Of a stretch of DNA of 64,000 nucleotides, positions 17,759 to 27,157 are shown piece after piece (position 1 is the first letter of the stretch; every line of letters starts with the position of its first letter). The notes under the pieces are model-generated. The model did no database searches, was not told the DNA's origin, and saw nothing but the letters and a program-made list of their open reading frames with translations. Source of the stretch: Bacteroidota bacterium (GTDB taxonomy: Bacteria; Bacteroidota; Bacteroidia; UKL13-3); NCBI GenBank assembly GCA_027484685.1, contig JAIXSO010000062.1:1-64000 (forward strand). The letters are read 5' to 3'. The translations under genes and the position numbers were made by a program.

Positions 17759-19168
17759 TTGAGCAAGAGAAAATTTAAACCATACGTTTTAGAAAATATT
17801 GAAATAATTAGTGCTGGTAGTGAGGGAAAAGCCATTGCAAAGCACGAAGGACAAGTAATTTTTGTTGATTTTGCTGTTCCTGGTGATATAGTAGATTTAT
17901 ATGTTCATAATAAAAAGAAAAGTTTTTGTTTTGCACGAATTCATAAAATTGTAAAACCATCAGATGAACGTATTGAGCCTTTTTGCGCTCATTTTGGAAC
18001 TTGTGGTGGCTGTAAATGGCAGCACATGAGTTACCCAATTCAATTAAAATACAAGCAACAGCAAGTAATTGATGCTTTTGAACGCATTGGTAAATTTCCT
18101 TTTTCAACTCCTGAAAATATTATTGGTTCAGCTCAAACTCAGTATTACAGAAATAAATTAGAGTTTACATTTACAGATAAAAAATGGCTTGAAACACTTG
18201 ATAACAAAGACGAATTAAGCGTGGCCGAACATAAAGGTTTAGGTTTTCATATTCCTGGAAAATTTGATAAGATTTTAGACGTTCAAAAATGTTATTTGAT
18301 GGACGATTTCCACAATCAAATAAGAAATACCATTAAACAATTTTGTGTAAATCAAGGATTTGATTTCTTTAACGCCCGCAGCCAAGAAGGATTTATGCGC
18401 AATATGATTTTGCGTAATACCAGCTTAAACGAGTGGATGTTGATAGTTGTTTTTAAACAAAACGATGAAGAAAAAATCAATATTTTGATGGAATATTTAA
18501 AAAACACTTTCCCTCAAATAACCTCATTGTTATATGTGGTAAACGATAAAATGAACGACACCATTCACGATTTGGATGTGCATGTTTATGCAGGAAAATC
18601 ATACATGGTGGAGCAATTAGAAGATTTGAAATTTAATATTCAACCTAAATCGTTTTTTCAAACCAATACTGAGCAAACTTTTAATTTATACAACGAAGCG
18701 CGTAAAATGGCCAATATCCAAAGCCATGAAACCGTTTACGATTTATATACTGGTGTGGGTTCAATAGCTAATTTTGTAGCTAAACAAGCACTTACGGTGG
18801 TAGGTATAGAATATGTGGAGCAAGCAATTATTGATGCTAAAGAAAACTCAGCAATCAATCAAATAAACAATACACACTTTTATGCAGGCGATATGAAAGA
18901 TGTGTTGAATGATGAATTGATTGCAAAGCATGGCAAACCTGATGTAATAATTACTGATCCACCTCGTGCAGGAATGCATCCTGATGTAATCAATAAAATG
19001 TTGGAATTACGTGCTCCTAAAATTGTGTACGTAAGCTGTAATCCTGCTAGCCAAGCGCGTGATATAGCTATGATGCAAGAAGTTTATAAAGTAACCAAAG
19101 TGCAAGCGGTAGATATGTTTCCGCATACGCATCATGTGGAGTGTGTTGCGCTATTAGAGTTGATTTAA
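17759..19168 (+). CDS. rlmD: 23S rRNA (uracil-5-)-methyltransferase RlmD-type
   Basis: A 469-residue TrmA/RumA-family enzyme that makes 5-methyluridine in 23S rRNA (U1939 in E. coli) with SAM. It has an N-terminal TRAM domain (residues ~10-65). A Cys cluster for [4Fe-4S] (FCAHFGTCGGCKWQ) comes next, followed by the methyltransferase domain with VYDLYTGVGSIANFVA, DPPRAGMHPDVI and the nucleophile VSCNPASQARD. The start is TTG at 17759: a stop lies in frame 25 bp upstream and no ATG precedes the TRAM domain. Confidence 0.92.
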   Translation: MSKRKFKPYVLENIEIISAGSEGKAIAKHEGQVIFVDFAVPGDIVDLYVHNKKKSFCFARIHKIVKPSDERIEPFCAHFGTCGGCKWQHMSYPIQLKYKQQQVIDAFERIGKFPFSTPENIIGSAQTQYYRNKLEFTFTDKKWLETLDNKDELSVAEHKGLGFHIPGKFDKILDVQKCYLMDDFHNQIRNTIKQFCVNQGFDFFNARSQEGFMRNMILRNTSLNEWMLIVVFKQNDEEKINILMEYLKNTFPQITSLLYVVNDKMNDTIHDLDVHVYAGKSYMVEQLEDLKFNIQPKSFFQTNTEQTFNLYNEARKMANIQSHETVYDLYTGVGSIANFVAKQALTVVGIEYVEQAIIDAKENSAINQINNTHFYAGDMKDVLNDELIAKHGKPDVIITDPPRAGMHPDVINKMLELRAPKIVYVSCNPASQARDIAMMQEVYKVTKVQAVDMFPHTHHVECVALLELI

Positions 19169-19241
19169 GGATTTTTGATGTGTGAAATGTGAGATGAGAA
19201 TTGAGAAATGGGAGTTGAGAGAGATGAGTGCTGAGAACATG

Positions 19242-19300
19242 AACCTTGTAATTTTTCTAACCTTGTAATCTTCTAATTTTTCTAACCTTTCAATCTTCCA
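19242..19300. repeat. Short tandem-like repeat upstream of folK
   Basis: AACCTTGTAATTTTTCT (from 19242), AACCTTGTAATCTTCT (from 19259), AATTTTTCTAACCTTTCAATCTTC in succession. The rest of the 158-bp gap (19169-19241) is purine-rich with GAGATGAGAATTGAGAAATG-like units. The same vocabulary (TTGTAATCTT, TTTTAATTTT) recurs at 44587-44645. Confidence 0.55.
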
Positions 19301-19326
19301 AATGAAAAAAACACTAAATAAAAAGT

Positions 19327-19812
19327 ATGAATAGAGCTTATATCTTGTTGGGAACCAATTTAGGTGATAAAATGGATAATTTGCAAGAATCTATTTCATT
19401 GATTGAGAAGAGTTTGATTGTAATTATTTCTAAATCAAGTGTTTACGAGACTGCGGCTTGGGGCAATACCAATCAAGATAATTTTTACAACCAAGTAATT
19501 GAGGTTAATACTGAATTATCGGCTACAGATTTATTAAAAACGCTTTTGCAAATAGAAACCCAAATGGGCAGAGTACGCAATCAAAAATGGGAAGCCAGGA
19601 TAATTGATTTGGATATTTTGTATTTTAACCATGAAATAATTGATACTGAAAATTTAAAAGTTCCTCATCCTTATCTACATGTGCGCAGGTTTACATTAGC
19701 ACCATTGGTTCAAATTGCTCCCGAGTTTTTGCATCCTGTTTTTAATAAAACCAATACAGTACTTTTAGAAAATTGTAGCGATAATAGTGAGGTGAAATTG
19801 GTTGTTACCTAA
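19327..19812 (+). CDS. folK: 2-amino-4-hydroxy-6-hydroxymethyldihydropteridine diphosphokinase
   Basis: HPPK transfers pyrophosphate from ATP to 6-hydroxymethyl-dihydropterin in folate synthesis. The 161-residue protein shows AYILLGTNLGDKMDNLQESI at the start, VYETAAWG, NQVIEVNTELSATDLLKTLL and the signature RNQKWEARIIDLDILYFN, whose two Asp residues bind magnesium. VPHPYLHVRRFTLAPLVQIA follows. Its stop overlaps the stop of the convergent Uma2-family gene by 4 bp. Confidence 0.93.
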   Translation: MNRAYILLGTNLGDKMDNLQESISLIEKSLIVIISKSSVYETAAWGNTNQDNFYNQVIEVNTELSATDLLKTLLQIETQMGRVRNQKWEARIIDLDILYFNHEIIDTENLKVPHPYLHVRRFTLAPLVQIAPEFLHPVFNKTNTVLLENCSDNSEVKLVVT

Positions 19813-20393
19813 TCTAAATTGGCAAAAACCTCGTCTAAATTTAAAACAAAACCGGGTAAAATAGGGGTGATAATTTTATCGCCAAGCGTAAGTAGTTTAG
19901 AAGGTTGGTATTTTCCATTTACCAAAGTATAAACCAACATGGTTTGGCTTTCAGGCTCAATTACCCAATATTCTTTTACGCCTGATTCTTCGTAAACTTC
20001 GTATTTATTTTGAAGTTCCTTTTTATTATTTCCTTTCGATAAAATTTCAATAATTAAATCAGGAGCTCCAATGCAGCCAGCATCGTCTAATTTAGTTGGA
20101 TCGCAAATTACACAAATATCTGGTTGAACTACTGTAAATATATCTTCGTTTTTTCTAGATTTTATCGGTAATCGCACATCAAAAGGTGCAGAATAAACTT
20201 TACATTTTTGTCCTTCTAAATGGTTATAAAGTTTATTAAAAGTATTACCTGAAATACTTTGGTGCACTCTTTTTGGCGCGCTTAGTTTATAAACTCTTCC
20301 TTTAATAATTTCAACCATTTCTTCCATGGTCCATTTAAGGTAATCGGCATACGAGTGGTTACCATACGATAAGTCAGGCTCATTTACTTCCAT
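19809..20393 (-). CDS. Uma2-family (DUF820) PD-(D/E)XK nuclease-like protein
   Basis: A 194-residue Uma2/DUF820 protein. The family has a PD-(D/E)XK restriction-endonuclease fold. The core VQPDICVICD, GAPDLIIEILSKGNNKKELQNKYEVY and KEYWVIEPESQTMLVY, with the spaced acidic residues and the Lys, is present. Such genes are plentiful in cyanobacteria and some Bacteroidota, often as scattered copies with no known role. It is a single gene converging on folK. Confidence 0.85.
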   Translation of the reverse strand: MEVNEPDLSYGNHSYADYLKWTMEEMVEIIKGRVYKLSAPKRVHQSISGNTFNKLYNHLEGQKCKVYSAPFDVRLPIKSRKNEDIFTVVQPDICVICDPTKLDDAGCIGAPDLIIEILSKGNNKKELQNKYEVYEESGVKEYWVIEPESQTMLVYTLVNGKYQPSKLLTLGDKIITPILPGFVLNLDEVFANLD

Positions 20394-20439
20394 AGATTGA
20401 TTGATTTTTATTGTTCAAAAATAGAATAAATTTATTGAA

Positions 20440-22032
20440 CTACAAGTCCATTTTAACTTGTTCAACAACCTTTTTACTTACCTTTTTTGTAGCCTTTTTC
20501 TTCCGTTTAAATGTTGATTCTCTATCCACTACACCATCGCCAAGTTTAACTTCTTCTTCCGAATTTCGGTGTGATAATTTGTTCAAAATTTCATTTATTT
20601 TACTCTTCGATGCATACGATTTTTTGAGTGCCCACAAATTATTGCTAGCCATTTTGGTGCTTGTTTTTAAATCAACTATTGGGGCTGAATAATCTTTACC
20701 AATTATACAATTAAATGTTTGTTGCTGTTCCAAATTCATCAACCAAGGTTCATGTATAAATTCTTTGGGAACATTAGATAACTCAGGAATCCATTGTTTA
20801 ATAAATTCGCCATTTTCATCGTGGTCGTACGATTGTTTAATGGGGTTATAGGTTCTAATTATATGAACGCCCATGGTGGCAGCTTGCATTTGAAACTGTG
20901 GGTAATGTATGCCAGGTTCAAAATCCAAAAATTGTTGGGCTAAATGATGCACTCCAAAACGCCAATCTTGCCATAAATTATGCGTTAAAAAACTAACCAA
21001 CATGGCCCGCATTCTAAAGTTTAAATAACCTGTTGCGGTAACTGAACGCATACAAGCATCAATTAGCGGATAACCCGTATTTCCTGTTTTCCATGCGGTA
21101 ATAAAAGCCTCATTTTTTTCGGTTCTAATTGAATTGTAAGCTGAGTTTACATTATTAAACTCCATACTACAATCGGTTTCAAATTTTTGAATAAAATGGC
21201 AATGCCAATGCAATCGAGCTATAAAAAAGTTAATAGCTCTTTTGTTAGCATTAGGTTTATTTTTAGTGGCCATTACTGCTTGGTAAACCATGCGCATACT
21301 TAAATTTCCCCACGCCAAGTAAGGTGAAAGGCGGCTACAACTTTTACGAGCCAAAGCTGGTTTTGAAATATGTTTGGCATAATTGATATGCCTGGTTTCA
21401 ACAAAAGACTGCAAATATTGTAAAGCATAACTTTCGCCTCCAGGTTGAAAATTTTTGCTGTATATTTTTATGGTTTTATCAATATTATAAAAATGAAGTT
21501 CATGGAGTAATCTTTCATTTGGAATAAGTAAATTAAGGTCAAAACCAAATTGAGGTGCGCTCATGGTTTCAATCCATTTTTTATTCCAATCATTTGGGCG
21601 GTATTTTAAACCTCTAATAATGCCATCGCGTTTGCATTCGGTCCAAGTAATATTGTTTTGCTCAAACCAATTTGCCATTAGCTTATCGCGAGAATAACTT
21701 AAGCTGTTTCCAATTTCTTGATGGCTAAATACATATTTTACATCAAACTCATTGCAAAGCAAACTAAAAACTTCACTTGCCTCTTGGTAAGCAATAAAAA
21801 TATTGTTTTCCATACCCGAAAATGTTTGCAGTCTTTTATTCATATCAGTTAAACTTTGCCACACAAACTGATGATGGCGCAAGCTGCTATCGGCATATTG
21901 CATTAAGCTAGGTTCAAAAATATAAAGCAAAATAGTATCCATTCCATTAGCATTGGCAAGGGCTAGTGGTTCATGGTCGCTTAAACGTAAATCACGTTTT
22001 AGCCAAACTATATTGATGGTTTTTTTGCTCAA
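20440..22032 (-). CDS. Cryptochrome/DNA photolyase family protein
   Basis: A 530-residue flavoprotein. It has an N-terminal photolyase alpha/beta domain (INIVWLKRDLRLSDHEPLA) and a C-terminal FAD-binding domain with NTGYPLIDACMRSVTATGYL, MRAMLVSFLTHNLWQDWRFG, and the Trp-containing QQFLDFEPGIHYPQFQMQAA. The last ~50 residues are a Lys-rich tail (KRKKKATKKVSKKVV) not needed for the core fold; it may bind nucleic acid. Either repair of UV lesions or cryptochrome signalling is possible. The start is TTG at 22032, matched to the family N terminus. The TIGR03643 and DUF2256 genes diverge from its start, a neighbourhood seen in many bacteria. Confidence 0.88.
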   Translation of the reverse strand: MSKKTINIVWLKRDLRLSDHEPLALANANGMDTILLYIFEPSLMQYADSSLRHHQFVWQSLTDMNKRLQTFSGMENNIFIAYQEASEVFSLLCNEFDVKYVFSHQEIGNSLSYSRDKLMANWFEQNNITWTECKRDGIIRGLKYRPNDWNKKWIETMSAPQFGFDLNLLIPNERLLHELHFYNIDKTIKIYSKNFQPGGESYALQYLQSFVETRHINYAKHISKPALARKSCSRLSPYLAWGNLSMRMVYQAVMATKNKPNANKRAINFFIARLHWHCHFIQKFETDCSMEFNNVNSAYNSIRTEKNEAFITAWKTGNTGYPLIDACMRSVTATGYLNFRMRAMLVSFLTHNLWQDWRFGVHHLAQQFLDFEPGIHYPQFQMQAATMGVHIIRTYNPIKQSYDHDENGEFIKQWIPELSNVPKEFIHEPWLMNLEQQQTFNCIIGKDYSAPIVDLKTSTKMASNNLWALKKSYASKSKINEILNKLSHRNSEEEVKLGDGVVDRESTFKRKKKATKKVSKKVVEQVKMDL

Positions 22033-22089
22033 ATTTTATTTGATTATTATTTTTAAACAACAACTGCTGTTTTGTGTTTCAATTAAAGT

Positions 22090-22368
22090 ATGAATAATTT
22101 AACCGAAGTAGAAATTGATAGAATTATAGAAATGGCTTGGGAAGATAGAACTCCTTTTGATGCCATTAAATTTCAGTTTGGTGTAAGCGAAGCTGAAGTT
22201 ATAAAGCTGATGCGTAATCAATTAAAACCAAGTAGTTGGAGGCTTTGGCGTAAAAGAGTTAATCAAGGTGTTTCGCAAAAACATGCCAAAAAACGTAATC
22301 CTGAAATTGATCGTTTTAAGTGTACCTTACAACGACAAATTACAGGTAATAAAATGAGCAAACGATAA
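22090..22368 (+). CDS. TIGR03643/DUF2805 family protein
   Basis: A 92-residue basic protein with the family pattern IDRIIEMAWEDRTPFDAIKF followed by FGVSEAEVIKLMR, LKPSSWRLWRKRV and a Lys/Arg-rich tail. The first half looks like a helix-turn-helix. It is regularly found beside photolyase/cryptochrome genes, as here, where it diverges from the photolyase with a 57-bp gap. Function unknown; a DNA-binding helper of the photolyase is a guess. Its TAA is immediately followed by the ATG of the DUF2256 gene. Confidence 0.85.
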   Translation: MNNLTEVEIDRIIEMAWEDRTPFDAIKFQFGVSEAEVIKLMRNQLKPSSWRLWRKRVNQGVSQKHAKKRNPEIDRFKCTLQRQITGNKMSKR

Positions 22369-22506
22369 ATGAAAGGGGTAAAAAAGCAGCATTTACCTTC
22401 TAAAATTTGTGTTACCTGCGGACGCCCATTCACTTGGCGCAAAAAATGGGAAAAAGTGTGGAACGAGGTGAAATATTGCAGCGATAAATGTCGTTCAAAA
22501 GGTTAA
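22369..22506 (+). CDS. DUF2256 small zinc-finger-like protein
   Basis: A 45-residue protein that is easily missed because of its size. It starts at the base after the TIGR03643 stop. Four cysteines form a CxxC...CxxxC pattern: ICVTCGRPF early and [12 protein letters not shown] at the end, with the conserved [19 protein letters not shown] core of DUF2256. A structural zinc site is likely. The photolyase, TIGR03643 and DUF2256 trio is a recurrent cluster, which supports the call strongly despite the length. Confidence 0.88.
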   Translation: MKGVKKQHLPSKICVTCGRPFTWRKKWEKVWNEVKYCSDKCRSKG

Positions 22507-22547
22507 AATTTGTTTTTTATATAAAGCAAAATTTTCAAAAAATGTTT

Positions 22548-22577
22548 TTTGTATTTAACATTTTGTTATTATATTTG
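22548..22577 (+). promoter_or_regulatory. Bacteroidota-type promoter for the DUF4143 ATPase
   Basis: TTTG (22548-22551) and TATATTTG (22570-22577, TAnnTTTG) with an 18-bp spacer. The gene starts 20 bp downstream. Confidence 0.5.
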
Positions 22578-22597
22578 TTTTTTAAAATAAACAAAAT

Positions 22598-23827
22598 ATG
22601 GAAAAAGGTACTTATAAAACAGACGAATTAGAAATAAAACGGATGTTTAATAATTTTTTGCTGCGCATAAAAAGAACCAAAGTTGAATATGTTAGAAACC
22701 TAATTAATGAAATAAATTGGAACGATAGGTTTATTGCCATAAAAGGTCCACGAGGTTGTGGTAAAACCACTTTTTTACATCAATATATCAAACAAAATTT
22801 GCCATTGAATGAAAGTATTATTTACGTTTCGCTCGATGATGTTTTTTTTAGTAATAACCGTTTAATTGATTTTGTAGATGATTTTGTGGCTAATGGCGGC
22901 ACACATTTATTTTTAGATGAAGTACATAAATATCCAACTTGGAGTTTGGAATTGAAAAGCATTTACGATAATCACATTGATTTAAAAATTATTTTTACCA
23001 GTTCATCTGTTTTAGAAATTTATAAAGGCAGTGCCGATTTAAGCCGCAGGGTAGTGGCTTACGATATGGAAGCACTTTCGTTTAGGGAGTTTATTTTGCT
23101 CAATAATGGCATCAATTTGCCTATTATCCCTTTACCCGATTTATTGGAAAATCATATTGCATTAGCACTTTCCATTTCTGAAAAAATAAAGATTATTCCT
23201 GCGTTTAAAAATTACTTAGAACACGGTGTTTACCCATTCTTTATGGAAGGTAGCAGCAGTTATTCGCATAAATTAGGCAATACCGTAAACTTAATTTTAG
23301 AAACTGATTTGCCCGCTGTTTATAATATGGAGTATAAAAATGTATTTAAACTAAAAAAACTCCTTCATTTTTTAGCTGTTTCAGGTCCGTATAAGCCTGA
23401 TATTACTAAGCTTGCTGCGCAATTAGAAATTTCGAGAAATACACTTTTAGCCTTTTTAAATTATTTACATACAGCCAAATTGATTAACTTGCTTAAAACC
23501 GATAAAGGTGCTGAAAGTATTTTAACCAAACCCGAAAAAATTTATTTGAACAATACTAACTTAATGCATGCTTTGGCTGGCGAACCTAATGATATTGGCG
23601 CAGTTCGCGAAGTTTTTTTCTTTAATCAATTGGCAGTAAAACATACAGTCAGGTTTACTCCAACAGGCGATTTTTTAATTGATAATAAGTTGCTTTTTGA
23701 AGTGGGTGGTAAAAACAAAACTTTTAACCAAATAAAAGACATAACAAATGCCTATTTGGCCATTGATGGGGTGGAGTTGGGAATGGGTAATAAAATTCCT
23801 TTATGGCTATTTGGTTTTAGTTATTAG
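22598..23827 (+). CDS. AAA-family ATP-binding protein with DUF4143 domain
   Basis: A 409-residue P-loop ATPase of the AAA_14/DUF4143 type, widespread orphan ATPases of unknown function. The Walker A motif GPRGCGKTTFLHQYI lies near residue 50, Walker B is HLFLDEVHKYP, and sensor IFTSSSVLEIYKGSADLSRR follows. The C-terminal third contains a winged-helix segment and the DUF4143 nuclease-like end (DFLIDNKLLFEVGGKNKT). It has its own consensus promoter. Such ATPases are sometimes grouped with toxin-like or mobile genes, but nothing nearby supports that here. Confidence 0.85.
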   Translation: MEKGTYKTDELEIKRMFNNFLLRIKRTKVEYVRNLINEINWNDRFIAIKGPRGCGKTTFLHQYIKQNLPLNESIIYVSLDDVFFSNNRLIDFVDDFVANGGTHLFLDEVHKYPTWSLELKSIYDNHIDLKIIFTSSSVLEIYKGSADLSRRVVAYDMEALSFREFILLNNGINLPIIPLPDLLENHIALALSISEKIKIIPAFKNYLEHGVYPFFMEGSSSYSHKLGNTVNLILETDLPAVYNMEYKNVFKLKKLLHFLAVSGPYKPDITKLAAQLEISRNTLLAFLNYLHTAKLINLLKTDKGAESILTKPEKIYLNNTNLMHALAGEPNDIGAVREVFFFNQLAVKHTVRFTPTGDFLIDNKLLFEVGGKNKTFNQIKDITNAYLAIDGVELGMGNKIPLWLFGFSY

Positions 23828-23869
23828 TTAAATATTCAAATTTCCTTACTTTCGAATTTTTATAAAAAT

Positions 23870-26800
23870 ATGAAGAAGACTTTCCTGAAAATATTCCTTT
23901 TTGCTTTTTGTTTATTGCCTATTGCCAATTATTCAATTGCGCAAACCAATTATGCTAAAATAGTAAATCCTTTTATTGGTACAGGTGGACATGGACATAC
24001 TTTTCCTGGTGCGGTAGCTCCATTTGGAATGGTGCAAGTGAGTCCAGATACGCGCATAGATGGCAGTTGGGACGGTTGCAGTGGTTACCATCACAGCGAT
24101 TCAATTATTTATGGTTTTAGCCACACGCATTTAAGTGGAACGGGTTGCAGCGATTATGGCGATATTATGATTATGCCTATGATGGGTGAATCAAGTTTTG
24201 AAAACAAAAAATATTCATCCAAATATTCTCACCAAAATGAAAAAGCAAATGCCGGTTATTACAGTGTACATTTAGATGATGATGATATTGATGTAGAATT
24301 GACAACAACAACTAGAGTTGGTATGCATAAATACACGTTTAATAAATCGGGTAAAATGAATATTATTTTAGATTTATTGCATCGCGATAAGTTGTTGGAA
24401 GGAAATATAAAAATAGTAAATGGTACCACTTTAGAGGGTTATAGAAGAAGTGAAGCGTGGGCAAAAGATCAAATAGTTTTTTATAGAATTGAATTTTCAA
24501 AACCTTTTAATGGAAGGTCGTTGCGTAATGATGGAAAAACAACAGTTAACGCTGGTGCATTTGAATTTGATGTAAAAAAAGGTGAGCAAATTTTTGTAAA
24601 AGTTTCCATCAGTGGGCTAGATGAAGAAGGTGCAGCCAAGAACATGCAAGCCGAATTGCCTCATTGGAATTTTGAAAAAGTAAGAACCGATTGCGAAGCT
24701 TTATGGAACAAAGAATTAGATAAAATTCAAGTAAAAGGTGGCACTGCCGACCAAAGAATTATTTTTTACACAGCACTTTACCATTGCTTTATTCACCCAA
24801 GTATTTATAATGATGTAGATGGAAGATACCTTGGCCGTGACATGAAAATTCACAAGGCAGAAGGCTTTAATTATTATACGGTTTTTAGCCTTTGGGACAC
24901 TTTTAGGGCATTGCATCCTTTGTTTAATATTGTACAACGTGAACGAAACTTAGATTTTATCAAAACATTTTTGGAGCAATACAAACAAGTTGGTAGATTA
25001 CCAATGTGGGAGTTAAGCAGCAACGAAACCAATTGTATGATTGGCAACCATGCCATCAGCGTAATAGCCGATGCGTATGCCAAAGGAATAAGAGGTTTTG
25101 ATATAAATTTAGCAATTGAAGCATGTGAAAAAACTGCCAATATAGCCCATTTAGGAATGCCTGAATTTAGAAAAAAAGGTTATTTAGAAGTAGAAGATGA
25201 ACATGAAAGTGTAAGTAAAACTTTGGAATATGCTTATAATGATTGGTGTATTGAAATGCTAAAAGGTGAACAAGATAGAAATAGTTATGATCTTTTAAAG
25301 CAATTTAAACTTACAACTTATAAACCAGATGCTTGGAAAGAACTTTATGATGTAGATGCTAAATTTATGCGACCTCGTTCTAATGGAGGTTGGTATAGTC
25401 CGTTTAATCCATCAGAAGTAAATAACCATTTTACCGAAGCCAATTCTTGGCAATATTCTTTTTTTGTTCCTCATGATATTGATGGAATGATTTATTATTC
25501 TGGAGGAAAAGAAAAATTTGAAAAAAGACTGGATGATTTATTCAATGCTTCCACTAAAACCAGTGGAAGAGAACAAGCAGATATTACGGGCTTAATTGGC
25601 CAATATGCGCACGGAAATGAACCAAGTCACCACATGGCTTATTTGTATAATTATATTGGTAAACCCGATAAAACGCAGGCACGAGTAAATCAAATTTTGA
25701 AAGAAATGTATGCCAATGCGCCTGATGGATTAGCTGGAAATGAAGACTGCGGACAAATGAGTGCATGGTATGTAATGAGTGCAATGGGTATTTATGATGT
25801 TTGTCCGGGAGGCAAGGAATACAATTTGGGATATTCAATATTTGATGAAGTATCTTTATTGATAAATAACAAAAAAATAAAACTTTTTAAAGAGGGTAGT
25901 TTATTAAAGTTAGAAAAAGATATCAAAGGTAAAAAGCCAGTAAATACTCGTCATTTTATTGATACTAGTCTTGTGAGTTCTAATATTTTTAATACTTATT
26001 ATTTATTTGATCGTGATTTATATAACACATCAATTGTTTTCAATGATGATTTTTACCAAAGAACTGTTGAAGTTATTACTGAGTATTGGTCTGATGCAGG
26101 TGCAAGTGGAGATACAATAGTTGGATATAGTGGTCAATATACTTTTGACCCTTACCTAAAAGCTCCTCTCATTTTAGCTAATACCAAAAACTTTAAAGAT
26201 AGCTTGCAATTAACTATTAAAACATTCAACGATTATTATTCAAAAATATATTTAATCAACACCAAAGGCGATACTTCAACGGTGGTTAAAGACAAAGCAA
26301 ATGATTTGAATTTAACCATTAACCAAGCCACAAACGTTTTGGTAAAAAGTTACAATGATTGCGCAGTTAGAGAAGATGGAAAAAGTTGCAGAGACAGTTC
26401 TTATGCTTTTGCATCATTTTATAAAATCCCCAATAACTGGACTGTAAAACTCAATTGTAAATATAACAAACAATACACTGCTGGTGGCGATGCTGGCATA
26501 ATTGATGGCTTAGCCGGTTATAAAGATTGGCGAAAAGGTGGTTGGCAAGGTTACCAAAGTCAAGATTTTGAGGCGGTGGTAGATTTACAAGCAAAGAAAG
26601 AAATCAGTGAAATTTCGTCTAATTATTTACAAGATTCTCGCTCATGGATTTTGCTACCAAAAGAAGTAGAATATTTTATTTCAAATGATGGTATCAACTT
26701 TAAAAGTGTTGGAACATTGAATCATAATTTGGCTTGGAATACAGAAGAAACATTTACCAAAAACTTTGTTTACCAATTACCTAAAAAAGTAAAAGCGCGT

Positions 26801-26902
26801 TACATAAAAGTAGTAGCTAAAAACTTTGGCGTATTACCTCAAGGTCACCAAGGTGCCGGTGGCGATGCATTTATTTTTGTGGATGAGATTGAAGTGAAGT
26901 AG
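23870..26902 (+). CDS. GH92-family alpha-mannosidase-like protein with C-terminal discoidin domain
   Basis: A 1010-residue exported protein (signal peptide to about SIAQ). The N-terminal part begins NPFIGTGGHGHTFPGAVAPF, diagnostic of glycoside hydrolase family 92 (calcium-dependent exo-alpha-mannosidases). Other family stretches are SGYHHSD, the TVFSLWDTFRALHPL segment, WELSSNETNCMIGNHAIS, HGNEPSHHMAYLYNYIG and GNEDCGQMSAWYVMSAMGIY. After about residue 670 the sequence departs from the usual GH92 end. About 200 residues with a possible chitobiase-C-like part come first, then a discoidin/F5-8-C-like module (residues ~870-1010). No SusC/SusD genes lie nearby, so this is not a classical polysaccharide utilisation locus. 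Confidence 0.85.
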   Translation: MKKTFLKIFLFAFCLLPIANYSIAQTNYAKIVNPFIGTGGHGHTFPGAVAPFGMVQVSPDTRIDGSWDGCSGYHHSDSIIYGFSHTHLSGTGCSDYGDIMIMPMMGESSFENKKYSSKYSHQNEKANAGYYSVHLDDDDIDVELTTTTRVGMHKYTFNKSGKMNIILDLLHRDKLLEGNIKIVNGTTLEGYRRSEAWAKDQIVFYRIEFSKPFNGRSLRNDGKTTVNAGAFEFDVKKGEQIFVKVSISGLDEEGAAKNMQAELPHWNFEKVRTDCEALWNKELDKIQVKGGTADQRIIFYTALYHCFIHPSIYNDVDGRYLGRDMKIHKAEGFNYYTVFSLWDTFRALHPLFNIVQRERNLDFIKTFLEQYKQVGRLPMWELSSNETNCMIGNHAISVIADAYAKGIRGFDINLAIEACEKTANIAHLGMPEFRKKGYLEVEDEHESVSKTLEYAYNDWCIEMLKGEQDRNSYDLLKQFKLTTYKPDAWKELYDVDAKFMRPRSNGGWYSPFNPSEVNNHFTEANSWQYSFFVPHDIDGMIYYSGGKEKFEKRLDDLFNASTKTSGREQADITGLIGQYAHGNEPSHHMAYLYNYIGKPDKTQARVNQILKEMYANAPDGLAGNEDCGQMSAWYVMSAMGIYDVCPGGKEYNLGYSIFDEVSLLINNKKIKLFKEGSLLKLEKDIKGKKPVNTRHFIDTSLVSSNIFNTYYLFDRDLYNTSIVFNDDFYQRTVEVITEYWSDAGASGDTIVGYSGQYTFDPYLKAPLILANTKNFKDSLQLTIKTFNDYYSKIYLINTKGDTSTVVKDKANDLNLTINQATNVLVKSYNDCAVREDGKSCRDSSYAFASFYKIPNNWTVKLNCKYNKQYTAGGDAGIIDGLAGYKDWRKGGWQGYQSQDFEAVVDLQAKKEISEISSNYLQDSRSWILLPKEVEYFISNDGINFKSVGTLNHNLAWNTEETFTKNFVYQLPKKVKARYIKVVAKNFGVLPQGHQGAGGDAFIFVDEIEVK

Positions 26903-26907
26903 TTTAT

Positions 26908-26922
26908 TCACGCCTTGCGTGA
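26908..26922. repeat. TCACGCCTTGCGTGA palindrome, copy 1
   Basis: A 15-bp interrupted palindrome just behind the GH92 stop. Identical at 45686-45700 and with one change at 49673-49687. Confidence 0.7.
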
Positions 26923-26925
26923 TTT

Positions 26926-26959
26926 AGTTGTCAGTTGTTGGTTGTCAGTTGATAGACCA
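26926..26959. repeat. Interspersed TTGTCAGTTGATAGACCA element, copy 2
   Basis: Two tandem TTGTCAGTTG units followed by GTTGATAGACCA, as at 17041-17075. It lies 24 bp after the GH92 stop. Confidence 0.65.
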
Positions 26960-26991
26960 AGGTTTAAGTTATGATTTATTATTAATCACAC

Positions 26992-27053
26992 TTCGACAAG
27001 CTCAGTGTCCGTTGTCTTTGAGCCATTCAAAAGCGGTCATTGAGCTTGTCGAA
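26992..27053. repeat. Inverted repeat TTCGACAAGCTCA between GH92 and porD-like genes
   Basis: TTCGACAAGCTCAGTGTCCG (26992-27011) and CGGTCATTGAGCTTGTCGAA (27034-27053) match as inverted copies at 18 of 20 positions. It lies in a 255-bp gap between convergent genes and may act as a two-way terminator or as a non-autonomous repeat. The rest of the gap up to 27157 ends in TTCATAATTCAACATTCATA-like sequence, also seen at 11632-11655. Confidence 0.75.
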
Positions 27054-27157
27054 ATGATTTGTAGAACGTAGAATAACTTTATGTATAACTTTTTGATTGT
27101 TAAATCTAGAAATAGCAAAGTAAATTTAATTCATAATTCAACATTCATAATTCAAAA

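Noticed and set aside
20411-20692. Plus-strand ORF over the end of the photolyase gene
   Set aside because: Antisense of the Lys-rich photolyase tail; Phe/Leu/Ser-rich and without a family.
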